From NCBI GenBank assembly GCA_938083445.1, contig CALKCP010000014.1, forward strand, positions 1 to 64,000: a DNA stretch of 64,000 nucleotides, read 5' to 3'. The DNA comes from an uncultured Ulvibacter sp. GTDB taxonomy: Bacteria > Bacteroidota > Bacteroidia > Flavobacteriales > Flavobacteriaceae. A program made the translations under genes and the position numbers. The notes under the pieces were generated by a model, which was not told where the DNA came from, ran no database searches, and worked only from the letters and a program-made list of their open reading frames with translations. Positions 16,281 to 25,229 of this stretch are shown piece by piece; positions within the stretch are counted from its first letter, which is position 1; each line of letters begins with the position of its first letter.

Positions 16281-17624
16281 TTAAATCCCCGTGTAATTGC
16301 TCGGGCTTATTGCGCGCATTTCTGTTTTAACTTCTTCTGATACCTCTAAGGTTTCGATAAAATTTGATATGGATCGTTGGTTAATCTTTTCGTTGGTGCG
16401 CGTTAATCCTTTTAGAGCCTCATAAGCATTGGGATATGCTTCACGTCTTAAAATGGTCTGAATCGCCTCAGCAACTACCGCCCAATTATTCTCTAAATCT
16501 TCAGCAAACTTAGATTCATTCAGCAACAATTTATGCAAGCCTTTTACGGTAGATTGAAATGCAATTAGGGTGTGTCCAATTGGCACGCCTATATTCCTCA
16601 GCACTGTACTATCTGTTAGATCACGTTGTAATCTGCTTAGAGGTAATTTGGCTGAGAGGTGTTCAAAAATGGCATTAGCAATTCCTAAATTACCTTCACT
16701 GTTCTCAAAATCAATTGGATTTACTTTATGCGGCATAGCACTTGATCCCACTTCACCTTCCTTGATTTTTTGTTTGAAATAATCCATAGAGACATAGGTC
16801 CAGATATCCCGATCTAAATCCAAAACAATCGTATTGATTCTTTTTAAGGTATCGAAAAGGGCTGCCATATGATCATAATGCTCAATTTGAGTCGTTGGGA
16901 AAGAATGGTGCAATCCTAATTTTGTTTGAACAAATGATGCCCCGAATCTTCTCCAGTCAACATCTGGATATGCTACTTTGTGTGCGTTAAAGTTCCCGGT
17001 GGCACCACCAAATTTTGCCGCATTCTTTATTTTACTCAGTAAACTTAACTGTTCTTCTATTCGCACTACATAAACCTCAATTTCTTTTCCCAAGCGGGTA
17101 GGTGATGCGGGTTGACCATGCGTACGAGCTAGCATCGCAATCTCTGCCCATTCAACAGCAAGTTCTTTGAGTTTGGTTGTTAAAGCAGCTAGTTGCGGCC
17201 CATAAACATCATTCATAGCGTCTTTTAACGAAAGCGGAATGGCGGTGTTGTTAATGTCTTGTGATGTTAATCCAAAATGGATAAATTCTTTGTATTTCTG
17301 AAGTTTTAGGCCATCAAATTTTTCTTTAAGAAAATATTCAACTGCCTTAACGTCGTGATTTGTAACTTTTTCAATGTCTTTTATCTGCTGCGCATCGGCT
17401 ACGGTAAACTCAGTGTATAACGCTCTCATTGAGGCAAATACACTTTGGTCAAAATCCTTAAGTTGAGGTATTTCGAGTTCTACTAGCGAAATAAAGTATT
17501 CAACTTCAACTTGTACTCTGTACCGAATAAGGGCCTCTTCAGAAAAGTATGGCACTAAAGATGCCGTTTTGGACGCGTATCTTCCGTCAATTGGTGATAT
17601 CGCCTGTAGTGCGTTTGTGTTCAT
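16281..17624 (-). CDS. purB: Adenylosuccinate lyase
   Basis: 447 aa from the ATG at 17624 (MNTNALQAISPIDGRY); the track adds seven unlikely residues upstream. It cleaves SAICAR and adenylosuccinate, releasing fumarate, in purine synthesis. The family signature SSAMPHKVNPIDFEN lies near residue 290, with the substrate-contact regions ISPIDGRYAS, TNHDVKAVEYFLKE, FGLTSQDINNTA and TRTHGQPASPT-like ARTHGQPASPTRLGKE. Length and motifs match E. coli-type PurB. It stands alone, convergent with the sigma operon. Identity is firm. Confidence 0.97.
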   Translation of the reverse strand: MNTNALQAISPIDGRYASKTASLVPYFSEEALIRYRVQVEVEYFISLVELEIPQLKDFDQSVFASMRALYTEFTVADAQQIKDIEKVTNHDVKAVEYFLKEKFDGLKLQKYKEFIHFGLTSQDINNTAIPLSLKDAMNDVYGPQLAALTTKLKELAVEWAEIAMLARTHGQPASPTRLGKEIEVYVVRIEEQLSLLSKIKNAAKFGGATGNFNAHKVAYPDVDWRRFGASFVQTKLGLHHSFPTTQIEHYDHMAALFDTLKRINTIVLDLDRDIWTYVSMDYFKQKIKEGEVGSSAMPHKVNPIDFENSEGNLGIANAIFEHLSAKLPLSRLQRDLTDSTVLRNIGVPIGHTLIAFQSTVKGLHKLLLNESKFAEDLENNWAVVAEAIQTILRREAYPNAYEALKGLTRTNEKINQRSISNFIETLEVSEEVKTEMRAISPSNYTGI

Positions 17625-17718
17625 TGCTTCAAATTTGAAGACCACCTATGCAAAAAGCTTTGGTGGTCGAGGAAAGCAAAGATAAGAATTTGTGAGGAAA
17701 ATTTAGGTGAGTGAATTA

Positions 17719-18050
17719 CTATTTATGTCTGAACTTCATATTTTGGGTACGCACTTTTTTGCCTCTTGATGTATATCCCGCAGTGTTTTGGGATATATTC
17801 GTTTCGATAATGGTTTTTAACTCGGCATGAATCCAATTTATCTCTGTACCAAGGTATAAGGCGAAGACATCGCGTACACCTCACATGCATCTATTGACTT
17901 GTATGAAGCCAATAGAAACAGCAGATCGACCTTCCCCTTTGGCGGTGGTTTTGTTGTGAGCAATTTAATGTCCAATAAAGTTATAATGTATCAAACGTTC
18001 TTGCCTTTGAGAAAGCCATTTCATTTGATTATTCGTAACGGATCTAATTG
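17719..18050 (-). pseudogene. Possible decayed coding remnant upstream of trmH
   Basis: The roughly 495-bp gap between purB and trmH has no intact gene. On the minus strand one frame reads protein-like for about 110 codons but is broken by two stops (complement of 17965-17967 and 17881-17883): segments read KWLSQRQERLIHYNFIGH, then IAHNKTTAKGEGRSAVSIGF, then VRDVFALYLGTEINWIHA through RTQNMKFRHK and a stop at 17719. No start codon or ribosome site is evident. I do not recognise the family. It could be a gene fragment, an element remnant or chance. Confidence 0.35.
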
Positions 18051-18119
18051 ACACCTTTTAGAAACTTAAATCAACTATTTACCCTAATCTTATTATATTA
18101 GCCCAAAGTTACTATTTCT

Positions 18120-18773
18120 GTGGATTTACAATTACTTGACCATCTTAAATCTTTTCTCACCGAGAGGCGTTGCGCGCTTTTTCAGAAGGTCTTGGCAGAC
18201 CGCACCCGTCACTTTACCGTCGCAACAGAAGATGTATATCAATTGCATAACACGAGTGCTGTAATGCGTACATGTGATATTTTTGGAATTCAAGACCTTC
18301 ATGTAGTTGAGGAGCAGTTAGGGAAAAGAATAGACAAAGAGATTGCAATGGGGGCTCAAAAGTGGGTTGATTTTAATAGGTATGATTCAATAATTGATTG
18401 CACAGACCGACTCCGAGCAGAAGGGTATCAAATAATAGCAACAACGCCACATGAAAATGGTACACCGCTACACGATTTTGATATCACTAAGAAAGCGGCA
18501 TTTGTTTTTGGTACTGAAAAAGATGGACTTAGTGATGCTGTTCTCAAGAATGCAGACGGATTTTTGAAAATACCGATGTATGGTTTTACTGAAAGTTTAA
18601 ATATTTCAGTCTCTGCAGCTATTATTTTGCAAAACCTTGTTAGCAGATTGAAGCAATCTGATATAGATTGGTCCCTTTCTGAAGATGAAAAATTGGAATT
18701 AGAGCTAAAATGGGTTAAAAAGACCATTAAGAGCTCTGCGGAAATAATAGAGAGGTACTATCAAGAAAAATAA
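18120..18773 (+). CDS. trmH: tRNA (guanosine(18)-2'-O)-methyltransferase, SpoU/TrmH family
   Basis: 217 aa, starting at GTG; no ATG fits. It methylates the ribose of G18 in the D-loop of tRNAs using S-adenosylmethionine. N-terminal QKVLADRTRHFTVATEDVYQLHNTSAVMRTCDIFGI is the TrmH RNA-recognition part with the conserved N and R; the SPOUT knot motifs are AFVFGTEKDGLSDAVL (about 127-140) and IPMYGFTESLNISVSAAIIL (about 152-172). The first motif, with FGTEKDGLS, is typical for TrmH rather than for the 23S rRNA enzyme RlmB. It precedes rdgB by 33 bp. Confidence 0.92.
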   Translation: MDLQLLDHLKSFLTERRCALFQKVLADRTRHFTVATEDVYQLHNTSAVMRTCDIFGIQDLHVVEEQLGKRIDKEIAMGAQKWVDFNRYDSIIDCTDRLRAEGYQIIATTPHENGTPLHDFDITKKAAFVFGTEKDGLSDAVLKNADGFLKIPMYGFTESLNISVSAAIILQNLVSRLKQSDIDWSLSEDEKLELELKWVKKTIKSSAEIIERYYQEK

Positions 18774-18806
18774 ACCAACACCTGCGCCTTAAAAAATATA
18801 CCCTAA

Positions 18807-19382
18807 ATGAAACTCGTATTTGCAACCCATAACAAAAATAAATTTTTAGAAGTTCAGACAATGATGCCACCTGATATTGATTTGTTGAGCTTATCAGATA
18901 TTGACTGCAATGAAGATATTGCCGAGACAGAAACCACTATAGAAGGAAATGCAATCTTGAAGGCTACGTATGTGAAAGAACACTATGGTTATGATTGTTT
19001 CGCTGATGATACAGGTTTAGAGGTGAACTCGTTAAATAATGAACCAGGCGTCTATAGTGCGCGCTATGCTGGCCCTGACAATAACGCCAATGCTAATATC
19101 CAAAAACTCCTTTTAAATTTATCGGAAAAAGAAAACCGAGCGGCTAGATTCAAAACAGCAATTTCTCTTGTGTTTGAAGGAAAAAAAGCCTTGTTTCTTG
19201 GTATTTGCGAAGGAGAAATAGTTGAAGAACAAAAGGGTATAGGAGGTTTTGGCTATGATCCAGTTTTTAAACCGAATGGTTATAAGACGACTTTTGCAGA
19301 AATGAGTCTTGATCAAAAAAGTGAGATTGGTCACAGAGGAAGAGCAATGAGACAGTTAATCGATTACCTGTCAAAGCGGTAA
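18807..19382 (+). CDS. rdgB: Non-canonical purine NTP pyrophosphatase (RdgB/HAM1 family)
   Basis: 191 aa. It hydrolyses dITP, ITP and XTP to monophosphates so that deaminated purines do not enter DNA or RNA. Motifs: FATHNKNKFLEV (4-15) binds the triphosphate, FADDTGLEVNSLNNEPGVYSARYAG (about 66-90) carries the catalytic Asp pair and metal site, and GFGYDPVFKP (about 146) plus SHRG-like GHRGRAMRQL (near 178) close the base pocket. Length is standard. It follows trmH closely and the pair is probably co-transcribed. Confidence 0.96.
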   Translation: MKLVFATHNKNKFLEVQTMMPPDIDLLSLSDIDCNEDIAETETTIEGNAILKATYVKEHYGYDCFADDTGLEVNSLNNEPGVYSARYAGPDNNANANIQKLLLNLSEKENRAARFKTAISLVFEGKKALFLGICEGEIVEEQKGIGGFGYDPVFKPNGYKTTFAEMSLDQKSEIGHRGRAMRQLIDYLSKR

Positions 19383-19419
19383 ATCTCCAAATATTTCACA
19401 ATTCAATAAACCACACTAT

Positions 19420-19446
19420 TTTGTTGCAAATAATATAGTACCTTTG
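19420..19446 (+). promoter_or_regulatory. Promoter of the DEAD-box helicase gene, long leader
   Basis: TACCTTTG (19439-19446) matches the -7 box; TTTG at 19420-19423 leaves 15 bp, a little short. The start near 19452 would give a leader of about 135 nt before the helicase ATG. Long leaders are common for cold-induced RNA helicases, so regulation through the leader is plausible. Confidence 0.5.
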
Positions 19447-19586
19447 CACTTTGAAAATTGCGGCTGGCTTTTGTTGTGCTGTAATTAATTTTAAATCCTC
19501 AGGGTGAGGTAGTGCTGCAAGAAGTGATAGGGTTATTATGTGTCGACTTTACTTCCTAAATGCACAAATAACTTTATATACTTTTT

Positions 19587-21518
19587 ATGACTAAATTTAA
19601 ATCGTTAGGTCTTAACGATACACTATTGCAGGCTATTACTGATATGGGTTTTGAAACCCCTTCAGAAGTTCAAGAAAAAACAATTCCAATCCTTTTAGAG
19701 AAAGATATCGATTTGGTTGCCTTAGCGCAAACTGGAACGGGTAAAACTGCAGCTTTCGGATTTCCGATGCTTCAGAAAATTGACATTGGAAGCCGAACAA
19801 CTCAGGGATTAATTCTTTCTCCTACACGAGAGTTATGTCTTCAGATTACAAATGAAATAAAACTCTATGGTAAGCATGAAAAAGGCTTAAATGTTGTTGC
19901 TATTTATGGAGGTGCAAGCATTCAGGATCAGGCAAGGCAGATTAAGAAGGGAGCTCAGATTATTGTTGCGACTCCAGGTAGGATGAAAGACATGATTGGT
20001 CGTAGAATGATTGATATTTCAAAAATTGAATACTGTGTTCTCGATGAAGCAGATGAGATGTTAAACATGGGCTTCTATGAGGATATTACTGAAATCCTTT
20101 CCTATTCTCCAGATGATAAAAGCACTTGGTTATTTAGTGCGACTATGCCTCGTGAAGTAGCAAATATTGCTAAGAAGTTTATGCACGATCCTGTTGAAGT
20201 TACCGTAGGATCTGCAAACGCTTCAACCTCTCAGGTATCTCATGAATATTATTTAGTAAATGCAAGGGATCGTTATGCAGCTTTGAAACGCTTGGCAGAT
20301 GCGCAACCTGATATATTTTCAGTAATATTTTGTCGTACAAAGAGAGATACTCAAAAAGTTGCGGAACAATTAATAGAAGACGGTTATAATGCAGCTGCAA
20401 TTCACGGTGACTTAAGTCAGAATCAACGCGATTTGGTGATGAATTCTTTTAGAAAACGTCAAATACAGATGTTAGTTGCCACAGACGTTGCAGCTCGTGG
20501 AATTGATGTAGATAATATTACACATGTTATCAATTATCAGTTACCTGATGAAATAGAAACCTATACGCATCGAAGTGGTCGTACGGGAAGAGCAGGTAAA
20601 ACAGGTATTTCGATGGTCATTGTCTCAAAAAGTGAGGTTCGTAAGATTTCTAGTATTGAGAAAAAGATACAAAAGAAGTTTGAAAAGAAGGAAATTCCTT
20701 CAGGTGATCTTATTTGTGAAATGCAACTTTTCCATTTAGCTAATAATATTGCCAATACCGAAATCAATCACGAGATTGACATTCACCTTCCGAAACTAAA
20801 TGAAGTTTTAGAATCGTTCAGCAAAGAAGAATTAATTAAAAAGTTCTTTTCTGTAGAATTTACACGTTTCAATAATTATTACAAGAAATCTAAAGATCTA
20901 AATATTGAGGGTGGAAGAAGTAGTTATGAAGAGGATCAAAAAGACAGTACTCGATATTTTATAAATATTGGAGCAAAGGATGATTTTGATTGGATGACTT
21001 TAAAAGACTTCCTAAAAGATTTATTAAATCTTGGAAAGGACGGTGTTTATAAAGTGGATGTAAAGGATAGCTTTTCGTTTTTCAATACCGACAATGAACA
21101 TGAAGAACTCGTTTTAAATGTTTTTAGTGATTTTCAATTAGAAGGTAGGAATGTATCTGTTGAAGTTTCAAAAGATAAAGGACGCAGTGGCGGTGGAAGA
21201 CGAGGTGGCGGAAGAGGAAGAGAAGATCGAGGCAGAGGCGGAGACCGAAGTAGAGGTGGAGATCGAAGCAGAGGTGGAGACCGAAGTAGAGGTGGAGACC
21301 AAGGCAGAAGAGGAGAAAGGGGTAGAAGCGAAAATCGCCGAGGAGAAAGAGATCGTGGTAAAAGTGAGAATGATTTTGGAGGAGATTCTAAAGACGGTTT
21401 TCAGAAACGTCGAAGTGGCGCTGGAGATAATAAACCAAAGTTCTCTGGAAAAAGACGCGGTGGAAGTGATAAGCCAGAATCGAAAGGAACAGGTGGTAAA
21501 CGACGACGAAGAGTTTAA
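19587..21518 (+). CDS. deaD: DEAD-box ATP-dependent RNA helicase with RGG tail (DeaD/CsdA-like)
   Basis: 643 aa. Q motif region FKSLGLNDTLLQAITDMGFETPSEVQ (4-29), Walker A AQTGTGKT (47-54), PTREL (about 78), DEAD (about 152), SATMP (about 183), IFCRTKRDT and HRSGRTGRAG (about 333) give a complete helicase core. A DbpA-type RNA-binding domain (about 460-530: RYFINIGAKDDFDWMTLKDFL) follows, then a basic RG-rich disordered tail (from about 531) with a tandem repeat. Such enzymes unwind RNA for ribosome assembly and mRNA turnover in the cold. It is a single-gene unit with a long leader. Confidence 0.94.
   Translation: MTKFKSLGLNDTLLQAITDMGFETPSEVQEKTIPILLEKDIDLVALAQTGTGKTAAFGFPMLQKIDIGSRTTQGLILSPTRELCLQITNEIKLYGKHEKGLNVVAIYGGASIQDQARQIKKGAQIIVATPGRMKDMIGRRMIDISKIEYCVLDEADEMLNMGFYEDITEILSYSPDDKSTWLFSATMPREVANIAKKFMHDPVEVTVGSANASTSQVSHEYYLVNARDRYAALKRLADAQPDIFSVIFCRTKRDTQKVAEQLIEDGYNAAAIHGDLSQNQRDLVMNSFRKRQIQMLVATDVAARGIDVDNITHVINYQLPDEIETYTHRSGRTGRAGKTGISMVIVSKSEVRKISSIEKKIQKKFEKKEIPSGDLICEMQLFHLANNIANTEINHEIDIHLPKLNEVLESFSKEELIKKFFSVEFTRFNNYYKKSKDLNIEGGRSSYEEDQKDSTRYFINIGAKDDFDWMTLKDFLKDLLNLGKDGVYKVDVKDSFSFFNTDNEHEELVLNVFSDFQLEGRNVSVEVSKDKGRSGGGRRGGGRGREDRGRGGDRSRGGDRSRGGDRSRGGDQGRRGERGRSENRRGERDRGKSENDFGGDSKDGFQKRRSGAGDNKPKFSGKRRGGSDKPESKGTGGKRRRRV
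21222..21311 (+). repeat. 18-bp tandem repeat coding for the RG-rich helicase tail
   Basis: About five copies of an 18-bp unit (GGAGACCGAAGTAGAGGT; two copies at 21240-21257 and 21276-21293 are identical) code for six-residue GDRSRG units in the helicase C-terminus. Copy number is likely to vary between strains. Confidence 0.85.
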
Positions 21519-21591
21519 ATTTTAATGTATACTTAACTAAATTTTAGGATAAAACCTTCTACAATAATAGTATGTTTGTTTTATTCATTCT

Positions 21592-22359
21592 ATGAAAAGA
21601 TTTGTGTTTCTTTTTTTTCTGTTTCTTACAGCCTCATTAAGTTGGGGTCAGGAAGTCGTTGTTATAAATGGTAAAGTGCTCAATGACTTTGACGATTCTG
21701 CTTTAGAGAATGTTAATATTGTAAATCTGAATAACGTTAAAGGAACTACATCCACCGTGGAGGGCGATTTTGCAATTCGGGCAACAGTAAACGACACCAT
21801 TTATTTTTCGTATTTGGGTTTTAAATCGATTCGAGTTCGGGTGACTAATGACTGGTTAAAATACGGTGAGGTAAAAGTGAAGATGACAGAGCTTGGTATC
21901 GCTTTGGAAGAGGTTGTGGTTCGCCCCGTTCAGCTTACAGGTTACCTCGAAGTAGACGCGAGAATTATACCAATATATGATAACTATAGATATCGAATCG
22001 TTGGTCCAGGTTCAGGTTATGAAGGAGGAGCTTCTCAACCGGGGGCAGTAAATAAAGTCTTAAGTTCAATTTTTAATCCTGCCGATTTTCTCTATAATGT
22101 CTTTGGAAAGCGACCCAAACAGATGAAGAAGTTGCGTAAAATGAAAGAGGATGATAATATTCGAAACCTCCTGCAAAGCAAATTTGATCGTGAAACTTTA
22201 ATGGCAGTGCTGCAGCTAGAGCGGGTAGATGTCGACGAGATCCTTAATAATTGCAGTTATTCTTCAGATTTTATTCGGACCGCAAATGACTTGCAGATTC
22301 TTGACGCTATTAGTGAGTGCTATGAAGAATACAGAGTATTGAATAGAAATAGAAAATAA
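21592..22359 (+). CDS. Exported protein with carboxypeptidase-like regulatory (CarboxypepD_reg) domain
   Basis: 255 aa. Signal peptide 1-19 (ending SWGQ). Residues about 22-110 are the beta-sandwich domain usually found in front of TonB receptors: INGKVLNDFDDSALENVNIVNLNNVKGTTSTVEGDFAIRATVNDTIYFSYLGFKS, then VKMTELGIALEEVVV. Here no receptor barrel follows; the C-terminal half (about 145-255) is helical and charged (KQMKKLRKMKEDDNIRNLLQSKF, MAVLQLERVDVDEILNNC). The family occurs as a stand-alone envelope protein in flavobacteria, function unknown. It lies 73 bp after the helicase gene. Confidence 0.83.
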   Translation: MKRFVFLFFLFLTASLSWGQEVVVINGKVLNDFDDSALENVNIVNLNNVKGTTSTVEGDFAIRATVNDTIYFSYLGFKSIRVRVTNDWLKYGEVKVKMTELGIALEEVVVRPVQLTGYLEVDARIIPIYDNYRYRIVGPGSGYEGGASQPGAVNKVLSSIFNPADFLYNVFGKRPKQMKKLRKMKEDDNIRNLLQSKFDRETLMAVLQLERVDVDEILNNCSYSSDFIRTANDLQILDAISECYEEYRVLNRNRK

Positions 22360-22483
22360 ACCATTTTATTCCGTTTCAACACCTTAGTACTGTTTATTCC
22401 AGTTACCACTAAGCCTTGTGATTTAATAAAACAAATGCTGTTCGTTTTAGAAAACAACGAATACTTCCATCGCTACATTTTAT

Positions 22484-22798
22484 ATGCTACAGGAACTAAT
22501 TCATTACGGACTTCATCTACTAGTGCCTGGACTAATCGCTTGGGTTTTCTTTCGAAATAATTGGAAAACTGCTTGGTTAATTATGCTCGCGACTATGCTA
22601 GTGGATTTAGATCACCTATTCGCCGACCCAATTTTTATGGCAGATCGCTGCAGTATAAATTTTCATCCTCTGCATAGCTACATTGCAATCGGAATATATG
22701 TACTAATGACACTGTTCAAGAAACTTCGTATCGTTGCAATAGGACTGATTCTTCACATGATTGCAGACTATATAGACTGTCTTTGGATGCCTTTATAA
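22484..22798 (+). CDS. DUF6122-family small membrane protein
   Basis: 104 aa, four membrane segments. Start MLQELIHYGLHLLVPGLIAWVFF, then MLATMLVDLDHLFADPIFMADRCSINFHPLHSYIAIGIYV and a last segment LILHMIADYIDCLWM. The paired patterns VDLDHLFADP, FHPLHSY and HMIADYIDC place conserved D and H residues near the membrane surface, a layout like membrane-bound metal-dependent hydrolases (YdjM/LexA-binding type), but the activity is untested. It is a single gene; its 3' end faces rlmH across 55 bp. Confidence 0.85.
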   Translation: MLQELIHYGLHLLVPGLIAWVFFRNNWKTAWLIMLATMLVDLDHLFADPIFMADRCSINFHPLHSYIAIGIYVLMTLFKKLRIVAIGLILHMIADYIDCLWMPL

Positions 22799-22853
22799 AA
22801 GATAGCTGTTAAGATTTCTTTATGGCTATATCGATTTTTTTTGAATCGTTCTT

Positions 22854-23327
22854 TTAACGATGATGGTAGGGTTCGTTTTTTAAAATCGTAAATCCACGAT
22901 ATAACTGCTCAATTATAAATAAGCGCACCATTTGATGTGAAAAAGTCATGTTAGAAAGGGAAATTTTCCCATGAGCTCTTTCATACATATCTTCTGAAAA
23001 ACCGTAAGGTCCCCCGATACAGAAGACCAAATTTTTTAATCCACTATTCATTTTTTTCTGAAGAAATTCAGAAAATCCAATTGAACTTAAAGATTTCCCG
23101 TTTTCATCTAGTAAAATAAGCGTGTCTGAAGAGATTATTCGTTTTAAAATTTCAGTTCCTTCAGCTTTCTTTTGTTGAACTTCAGATAAATTTTTTGCTT
23201 TTTTTATATCAGGGATTACAATAAAAGTAAAAGAAACATAGAACCCCAATCGTTTAATGTAGTCGTTTATGAGAACTTCTAAGTGTTGGTTATCGGTCTT
23301 GCCAATTGAAATGAGCGTGATTTTCAT
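22854..23327 (-). CDS. rlmH: 23S rRNA (pseudouridine(1915)-N(3))-methyltransferase RlmH
   Basis: 157 aa, the usual length. This SPOUT enzyme methylates N3 of pseudouridine 1915 in helix 69 of 23S rRNA, on the assembled 70S ribosome. The knot motifs are CIGGPYGFSEDMYERAHGKISLSNMTFSHQMVRLFIIEQLYRG and the terminal NEPYHHR, both diagnostic. N-terminal MKITLISIGKT is also typical. It is divergent from nadC with 100 bp between. Confidence 0.97.
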   Translation of the reverse strand: MKITLISIGKTDNQHLEVLINDYIKRLGFYVSFTFIVIPDIKKAKNLSEVQQKKAEGTEILKRIISSDTLILLDENGKSLSSIGFSEFLQKKMNSGLKNLVFCIGGPYGFSEDMYERAHGKISLSNMTFSHQMVRLFIIEQLYRGFTILKNEPYHHR

Positions 23328-23427
23328 AATCCAAAAATAAAGGATTTTTTTGTTTTTTTATTTTGGCGATAACATTAAGCGCACTACTGCCAACTCTTTT
23401 TATTATTTTAGCTAAAATTAACAGGCT

Positions 23428-24285
23428 ATGATTTCAGAAAAACTGTTCCATAAAGAAATAGATCTAATAATTGCCAATGCCATTCGCGAGGATATAGGTG
23501 AAGGCGATCATAGCTCACTTGCATGTATTTCTGAAGATGCGAGAGGGTCAGCGAAGCTATTAGTCAAAGACACTGGTGTCATTGCCGGTATTGACTTTGC
23601 AAAACAAGTCTTTAACTTTGTCGATCCAGGCTTGAAACTCGACATAAAAATGGAGGATGGGGATGCTGTAAAATATGGGGATGTTTGTTTTTATGTTTCT
23701 GGTTTGTCGCAGTCCATTTTGAAATCTGAAAGATTAGTACTTAATGGGATGCAACGAATGAGTGCTATAGCAACCAAAACTAATGAATATGTAAAATTAT
23801 TGGATGGCTCAGGCACTAAAATTCTTGATACCCGAAAGACCACACCAGGCATTAGAGCTCTTGAAAAATGGGCAGTGAAAATTGGAGGAGGCGAAAATCA
23901 TAGGTTTGGATTGTACGATATGATTATGTTAAAAGATAATCATATCGATTTTTGTGGAGGTATTACCAAAGCTATCGAGACGACCAGGGCTTATTTAAAG
24001 TCTCATAAACTAAATTTAAAAATTATAATTGAAGTACGTAACCTATCTGAAGTAGAAGAGGTCTTAAAAACAGAGGGTGTTTATAGGATTTTAATAGATA
24101 ACTTTAATTATGAGGATACGCGTCGGGCAGTTACCTTAATAGGCGATAAATGTTTAACAGAGTCTAGTGGAGGCATTACCCTGGATACGCTCAGAAAATA
24201 TGCCGATTGTGGTGTAGATTACATATCTAGTGGCGCTCTAACGCATTCGGTTCATAATATGGATTTAAGTCTTAAAGCAATCTAA
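23428..24285 (+). CDS. nadC: Nicotinate-nucleotide pyrophosphorylase (carboxylating)
   Basis: 285 aa. It converts quinolinate and PRPP to nicotinate mononucleotide, CO2 and pyrophosphate in NAD synthesis. Motifs: REDIGEGDHSS near residue 16, SERLVLNGMQRMSAIAT (about 105), DTRKTTPGIRALEKWAVKIGGGENHRFGLYDMIMLKDNHI (about 132-172) with the quinolinate-binding R, K and H residues, and DYISSGALTHSVHNMDLSLK at the end. No nadA or nadB in the window. The yihY gene starts at the base after its stop codon, so both are one transcript. Confidence 0.97.
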   Translation: MISEKLFHKEIDLIIANAIREDIGEGDHSSLACISEDARGSAKLLVKDTGVIAGIDFAKQVFNFVDPGLKLDIKMEDGDAVKYGDVCFYVSGLSQSILKSERLVLNGMQRMSAIATKTNEYVKLLDGSGTKILDTRKTTPGIRALEKWAVKIGGGENHRFGLYDMIMLKDNHIDFCGGITKAIETTRAYLKSHKLNLKIIIEVRNLSEVEEVLKTEGVYRILIDNFNYEDTRRAVTLIGDKCLTESSGGITLDTLRKYADCGVDYISSGALTHSVHNMDLSLKAI

Positions 24286-25206
24286 ATGAGTTCTGAAATT
24301 GAAAAAAAACTTGACAAGGTTCCTGTAATTCGAAGCATTGTTAAATTGCTAAAGCTTATAATTCTCCCTGGCTTCAAGGGGCTTTCACTTTACGATTTAC
24401 TTGAAATTTATATTACAGGTATTATTGAAGGAACTTTTTCCTCAAGAGCTAGTTCAGTTGCCTATAGTTTTTTTGTCGCGTTATTCCCTTTCATCTTATT
24501 TATAATGAACCTGATACCCTATATTCCAATAGACGGTTTTCAGACCCGCTTTTTAGTTTTTACAAAAGAATTACTCCCACCACAAACAGCCGATTTCTTT
24601 TACCCTACCATAGCAGATATCGCCATGAATCATCGAGGTGGAGGCCTGCTATCGCTTGTAATTATCTTGTCTTTGTTTCTTGCGGCTAATGGGGTAAATG
24701 CGATTTTTAGCGCTTTTGAATACTCCTTTCATGTACAGTTAAATAGGTCTTTTTTTAAACAGTATTTTGTTGCTTTTGGAGTTTCGATTGTTTTGGTATT
24801 GTTGTTACTAATTACGGTTGGAGTAATTTTATATGGAGAATATGCGATTCATTTTTTAAAGGGAGATGATCTCATTCAAAACGATGTTTTTTGGATATCC
24901 GTCTTGCAAATTGGCATCTTTGTGGTAATGTTGTACATCATTATCGCAATACTCTATTATTTTGGAACTGTTGAGGGAAAAGAATCACGATTTTTTTCAA
25001 TCGGTGCATTGTTAACGACCATGTTATTTCTTTTAACAACCTATCTTTTTGGTATTTATATTAATAATTTTTCCCAATATAATGAATTGTATGGGTCAAT
25101 TGGTGCATTGTTAATAATGATGTTCTATATTTGGATGAATTCAAATCTATTGTTGTTGGGGTTTGAATTAAATATTTCATTACAACGACTCAGAGATAAA
25201 TTTTAA
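24286..25206 (+). CDS. yihY: YihY/BrkB-family inner-membrane protein
   Basis: 306 aa with six membrane segments. Family signatures: SSRASSVAYSFFVALFPFILFIMNLIP (about 55-85), LLSLVIILSLFLAANGVNAIFSAFEYSF and the last helices YGSIGALLIMMFYIWMNSNLLLLGFELN. It was formerly annotated ribonuclease BN by mistake; the true role of YihY is unsettled (possibly lipid or ion export). It is directly coupled to nadC (no gap) and is followed by the chalcone isomerase-like gene after 23 bp. Confidence 0.92.
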   Translation: MSSEIEKKLDKVPVIRSIVKLLKLIILPGFKGLSLYDLLEIYITGIIEGTFSSRASSVAYSFFVALFPFILFIMNLIPYIPIDGFQTRFLVFTKELLPPQTADFFYPTIADIAMNHRGGGLLSLVIILSLFLAANGVNAIFSAFEYSFHVQLNRSFFKQYFVAFGVSIVLVLLLLITVGVILYGEYAIHFLKGDDLIQNDVFWISVLQIGIFVVMLYIIIAILYYFGTVEGKESRFFSIGALLTTMLFLLTTYLFGIYINNFSQYNELYGSIGALLIMMFYIWMNSNLLLLGFELNISLQRLRDKF

Positions 25207-25229
25207 AACAAACTTAAACTTAAACACCG

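Noticed and set aside
21151-21525. 124-aa acidic ORF inside the helicase gene
   Set aside because: It is another frame of the RG repeat region; its E/V repeats come from the 18-bp units. No own start signal.
21592-22359. Reading the CarboxypepD_reg protein as a truncated TonB receptor
   Set aside because: Its second half is a distinct helical region with a proper end, not a broken plug or barrel.
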